Origin: Oscillospiraceae bacterium
GTDB taxonomy: Bacteria > Bacillota_A > Clostridia > Oscillospirales > Ruminococcaceae
Assembly: GCA_018109965.1 (NCBI GenBank)
Contig: JAGBFE010000290.1
Span: forward strand, 1-6,433
Length of the DNA: 6,433 nt
Direction: 5' to 3'
Each line of letters begins with the position of its first letter. Within the stretch, counting starts at the first letter, position 1. A program made the translations under genes and the position numbers. This document shows positions 4,714 to 6,433 of the stretch, one piece after another. The notes under the pieces are model-generated. The model saw only the letters and a program-made list of their open reading frames with translations, was not told the origin of the DNA and did not search any database.

Positions 4714-5970
4714 ATGAAAAAACGTTTTATTGCAGCTGTTACAGCCTTGATTTTGTCGCTTTTCAGCGGATGCACTCTGCGCCCTGTCAGTGCAGATAAT
4801 CTGACAGACGGCATCAAGCCCGATGCGGTTCCTGTATATAATAACTTTAACAACGGGGAAAATGTTGCTGTCAGCGATTTTGCAGCAAAGCTTTTGCAGC
4901 AGTCTTTTAAGGATGGCAAAAGCACGGTGATATCACCGATATCTGTTCTGTATGCACTTGCAATGACCGCCAACGGTGCTGACGGCGAAACTTTAAGCCA
5001 GATGGAAAATGTGTTCGGTATGGATATTGACACCGTCAACAACTATCTCCACAGCACAGTCAGCGCCCTGCCGAGTGATGAGGGGTACACTGTTGACCTT
5101 GCCAACTCGGTGTGGATTAAAGATGATGAAGGCAAATTTGTTGTTGAAGAAGATTTCCTCAAAGCAGTGAAAAGCTATTACGATGCAGGCGTTTTCAAAG
5201 AAACTTTTGATGACCACACACTTAAGGCAATCAACAACTGGGTGGTACAGAAAACCAACGGACAGATTCAGGATATACTGGACAAAATCGACCCTGATGC
5301 AGTGATGTACCTTGTCAATGCCATCAATTTTGAAGCCGACTGGGATAGTATATATGAAAAACATCAGGTCAGTGACGGCGAATTCACCAAAGCGGACGGA
5401 ACAACACAGACTGTTGAATTCATGTTCAGTGATGAACACGGCTATCTTGAAGATGAAAATACCACAGGCTTTGTAAAATACTACAAAGACTACAAATATG
5501 CCTTTGTGGCACTTTTGCCTGACGAAAATATCTCAGTTGATGAATATATTGCTTCATTAAACGGCGACAAGCTGGCACAGCTGCTGGCATCAAAATCAGG
5601 CAAAATGGTATTGACATCAATGCCAAAATTTGAAACCACTTTTGACACTGAAATGAGCGAAAGCTTAAAGGCTTTGGGTATGACCGATGCTTTCGATTAC
5701 CGTGTTGCTGATTTCAGCAGAATGGGTGCAGCACAGCAGGAAGGCGAAAACCTTTGCGTCAACCGCGTTATCCACAAAGCGTTTATCCGTGTTGCTGACA
5801 ATGGTACACAGGCAGGTGCCGCCACAGTGGTGGAAATGGTGGCAGAGGGTGCAATGGCAGTTACAGAAAAACCGAAAGAGGTTTATCTTGACCGCCCGTT
5901 TGTATATATGATTATCGACTGCAGCAACAATCTGCCGCTCTTTATGGGTGCAGTTACTGAAATTGAATAA
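4714..5970 (+). CDS. Serpin, lipid-anchored serine protease inhibitor
   Basis: The 418-residue protein has a lipoprotein signal peptide (KKR, hydrophobic core 5-18, box LFSGC with Cys20), a linker to about 48, and a full serpin domain to the end. Seen: STVISPISVLYALAM (70-84), NAINFEADW (202-210), the hinge NGTQAGAATVV (363-373) with Gly364 at P15, Thr365 at P14 and small residues at P12-P9, the signature VYLDRPFVYMI (390-400), and the C-terminal PLFMGAVTEIE. The small-residue hinge marks an inhibitory serpin, which traps proteases by inserting its loop. Counting from P15 places P1 at Glu378-Gly379, but the loop is about six residues longer than in alpha-1-antitrypsin, so the scissile bond may instead lie in the following GAMAV. 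Start: ATG at 4714 with AAGGAGG 7 nt upstream; the open frame back to 4651 is not needed. It is likely exposed on the cell surface and guards against host or microbial proteases. It appears to be a single-gene unit. Confidence 0.95.
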   Translation: MKKRFIAAVTALILSLFSGCTLRPVSADNLTDGIKPDAVPVYNNFNNGENVAVSDFAAKLLQQSFKDGKSTVISPISVLYALAMTANGADGETLSQMENVFGMDIDTVNNYLHSTVSALPSDEGYTVDLANSVWIKDDEGKFVVEEDFLKAVKSYYDAGVFKETFDDHTLKAINNWVVQKTNGQIQDILDKIDPDAVMYLVNAINFEADWDSIYEKHQVSDGEFTKADGTTQTVEFMFSDEHGYLEDENTTGFVKYYKDYKYAFVALLPDENISVDEYIASLNGDKLAQLLASKSGKMVLTSMPKFETTFDTEMSESLKALGMTDAFDYRVADFSRMGAAQQEGENLCVNRVIHKAFIRVADNGTQAGAATVVEMVAEGAMAVTEKPKEVYLDRPFVYMIIDCSNNLPLFMGAVTEIE

Positions 5971-5997
5971 CTTCTTATTGGGACACAGATACACTTC

Positions 5998-6039
5998 AAA
6001 GAAAAACAGCGTTCAGATTTCTGAACGCTGTTTTTCTTT
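5998..6039. terminator. Perfect bidirectional intrinsic terminator after the serpin gene
   Basis: Arms of 19 nt (5998-6016 and 6021-6039) pair without mismatch around the 4-nt loop ATTT. The GC-rich core ACAGCGTTCAG is flanked by A-rich and T-rich sides (TTTTTCTTTT at the 3' end), so it works in both directions. It can end the serpin transcript and the convergent gene that stops at 6130. Confidence 0.93.
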
Positions 6040-6129
6040 TGGGTAAAATAATGTGCAGAATATACATCTGCAGGCAGGATAAGTCAGATTGTATCTGTAT
6101 GTGATATATAACGGGCGGACAATACAAAA

Positions 6130-6433
6130 TCAGTTGAACTGCGCATAGTTGTCGGTAATTCTGATATATGCGGGGTCGATAGCACATACATAGTAGATGC
6201 CGTAGTCTTCAAGGCCCTTTTCCTTTATATCCATTTCCTCAATATTTACATAAAGCTTATAAAAAGGCACACTTAAACGGCTGCTGGTAAGTGTCATACT
6301 GTTGTATGGGGCTGCTTTGTATACAAGTTCAATGCGGCTTACAACGGTTTTATCGGTGATATCATATGGCACAGAAGAATAATAATCTCCCTCGTACAAA
6401 AGGCCAAGTGCCTGCTGCCAGTTTATTGCAGGC
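6130..6433 (-). CDS. C-terminal 100 residues of an unrecognised protein (gene enters from the right edge)
   Basis: The frame is open from the window edge to the TGA at 6132-6130; the first whole codon begins at 6432. The fragment begins PAINWQQALGLLYEGDYY and ends with YGIYYVCAIDPAYIRITDNYAQFN. It has no membrane segment, looks like a folded alpha/beta domain rich in Tyr, and contains the stretch LTSSRLSVPFYKLYVNIEE. The arrangement of a pro-aromatic strand followed by a YYVxAIDP end faintly recalls C-terminal domains of YycH/YycI-type extracytoplasmic proteins, but I do not call it as such. The TTG at 6399 is only an internal codon; the true start is outside the window. Confidence 0.75.
   Translation of the reverse strand, partial: PAINWQQALGLLYEGDYYSSVPYDITDKTVVSRIELVYKAAPYNSMTLTSSRLSVPFYKLYVNIEEMDIKEKGLEDYGIYYVCAIDPAYIRITDNYAQFN

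Noticed and set aside
4928..4942. Another TGATATCA followed closely by GATATC inside the serpin gene
   Set aside because: It is explained by the conserved serpin residues VISPIS, and lies inside the coding region, away from a promoter.
5998..6039. The perfect 42-bp hairpin as a mobile element end or attachment site
   Set aside because: Position after a stop codon, GC core and T-rich tail make it a plain terminator; no partner copy or target duplication is present.

Overview
The window looks like chromosomal DNA of a low-to-moderate GC Gram-positive gut-type bacterium, most plausibly class Clostridia (Oscillospiraceae/Ruminococcus-like). The signs are strong purine-rich Shine-Dalgarno sites, AT-rich intergenic DNA, TTG/GTG-rich alternative starts, a LysR regulator, a lipoprotein-type serpin and a Ser/Glu-rich surface protein. 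Lipoprotein serpins of this kind are known from Eubacterium siraeum-like bacteria; the exact organism is inference. There is no rRNA, tRNA, CRISPR array, insertion sequence or phage gene.

Layout. (1) Positions 1-1390, minus strand: the first 463 codons of a membrane-anchored or secreted protein that runs off the left edge. It has an N-terminal hydrophobic segment, a Ser/Glu linker, a CnaB-like beta-sandwich, a region of unknown function, a tandem Cys/His cluster that resembles zinc knuckles, and an 18-bp repeat coding for SSSEQE units. (2) Positions 1391-1716: AT-rich divergent intergenic region with candidate promoters for both sides and a LysR-type T-N11-A box. (3) Positions 1717-2646, plus: a LysR-family regulator. 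(4) Positions 2697-2739: a terminator shared by convergent transcription units. (5) Positions 4509-2762, minus: a tight four-gene operon transcribed in the order SPFH/band-7 membrane protein, ribbon-helix-helix (Arc-like) protein, small two-helix membrane protein, UPF0145/YbjQ-like protein. (6) Positions 4510-4713: divergent promoter region with two identical TGATATCA palindromes 11 bp apart over the operon promoter. (7) Positions 4714-5970, plus: a serpin lipoprotein with an inhibitory-type reactive centre loop. (8) Positions 5998-6039: a perfect 19-bp-arm hairpin terminator. (9) Positions 6433-6130, minus: the last 100 codons of an unrecognised gene that enters from the right edge.

How the genes may work together. 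The four-gene minus operon is the most system-like element. A membrane scaffold (SPFH), a small integral membrane protein, a cytosolic oligomer-forming YbjQ-type protein and a DNA-binding RHH protein are made from one mRNA with overlapping or nearly touching reading frames. The paired operator-like palindromes over its promoter make autoregulation by its own RHH protein a testable idea. The serpin is probably exported and lipid-anchored, where it would protect the cell surface from proteases of the host or of other microbes. The Ser/Glu-rich protein is probably also a surface protein. A link between the LysR regulator and that surface gene is possible from their divergent arrangement, but the best box lies on the lysR promoter itself.
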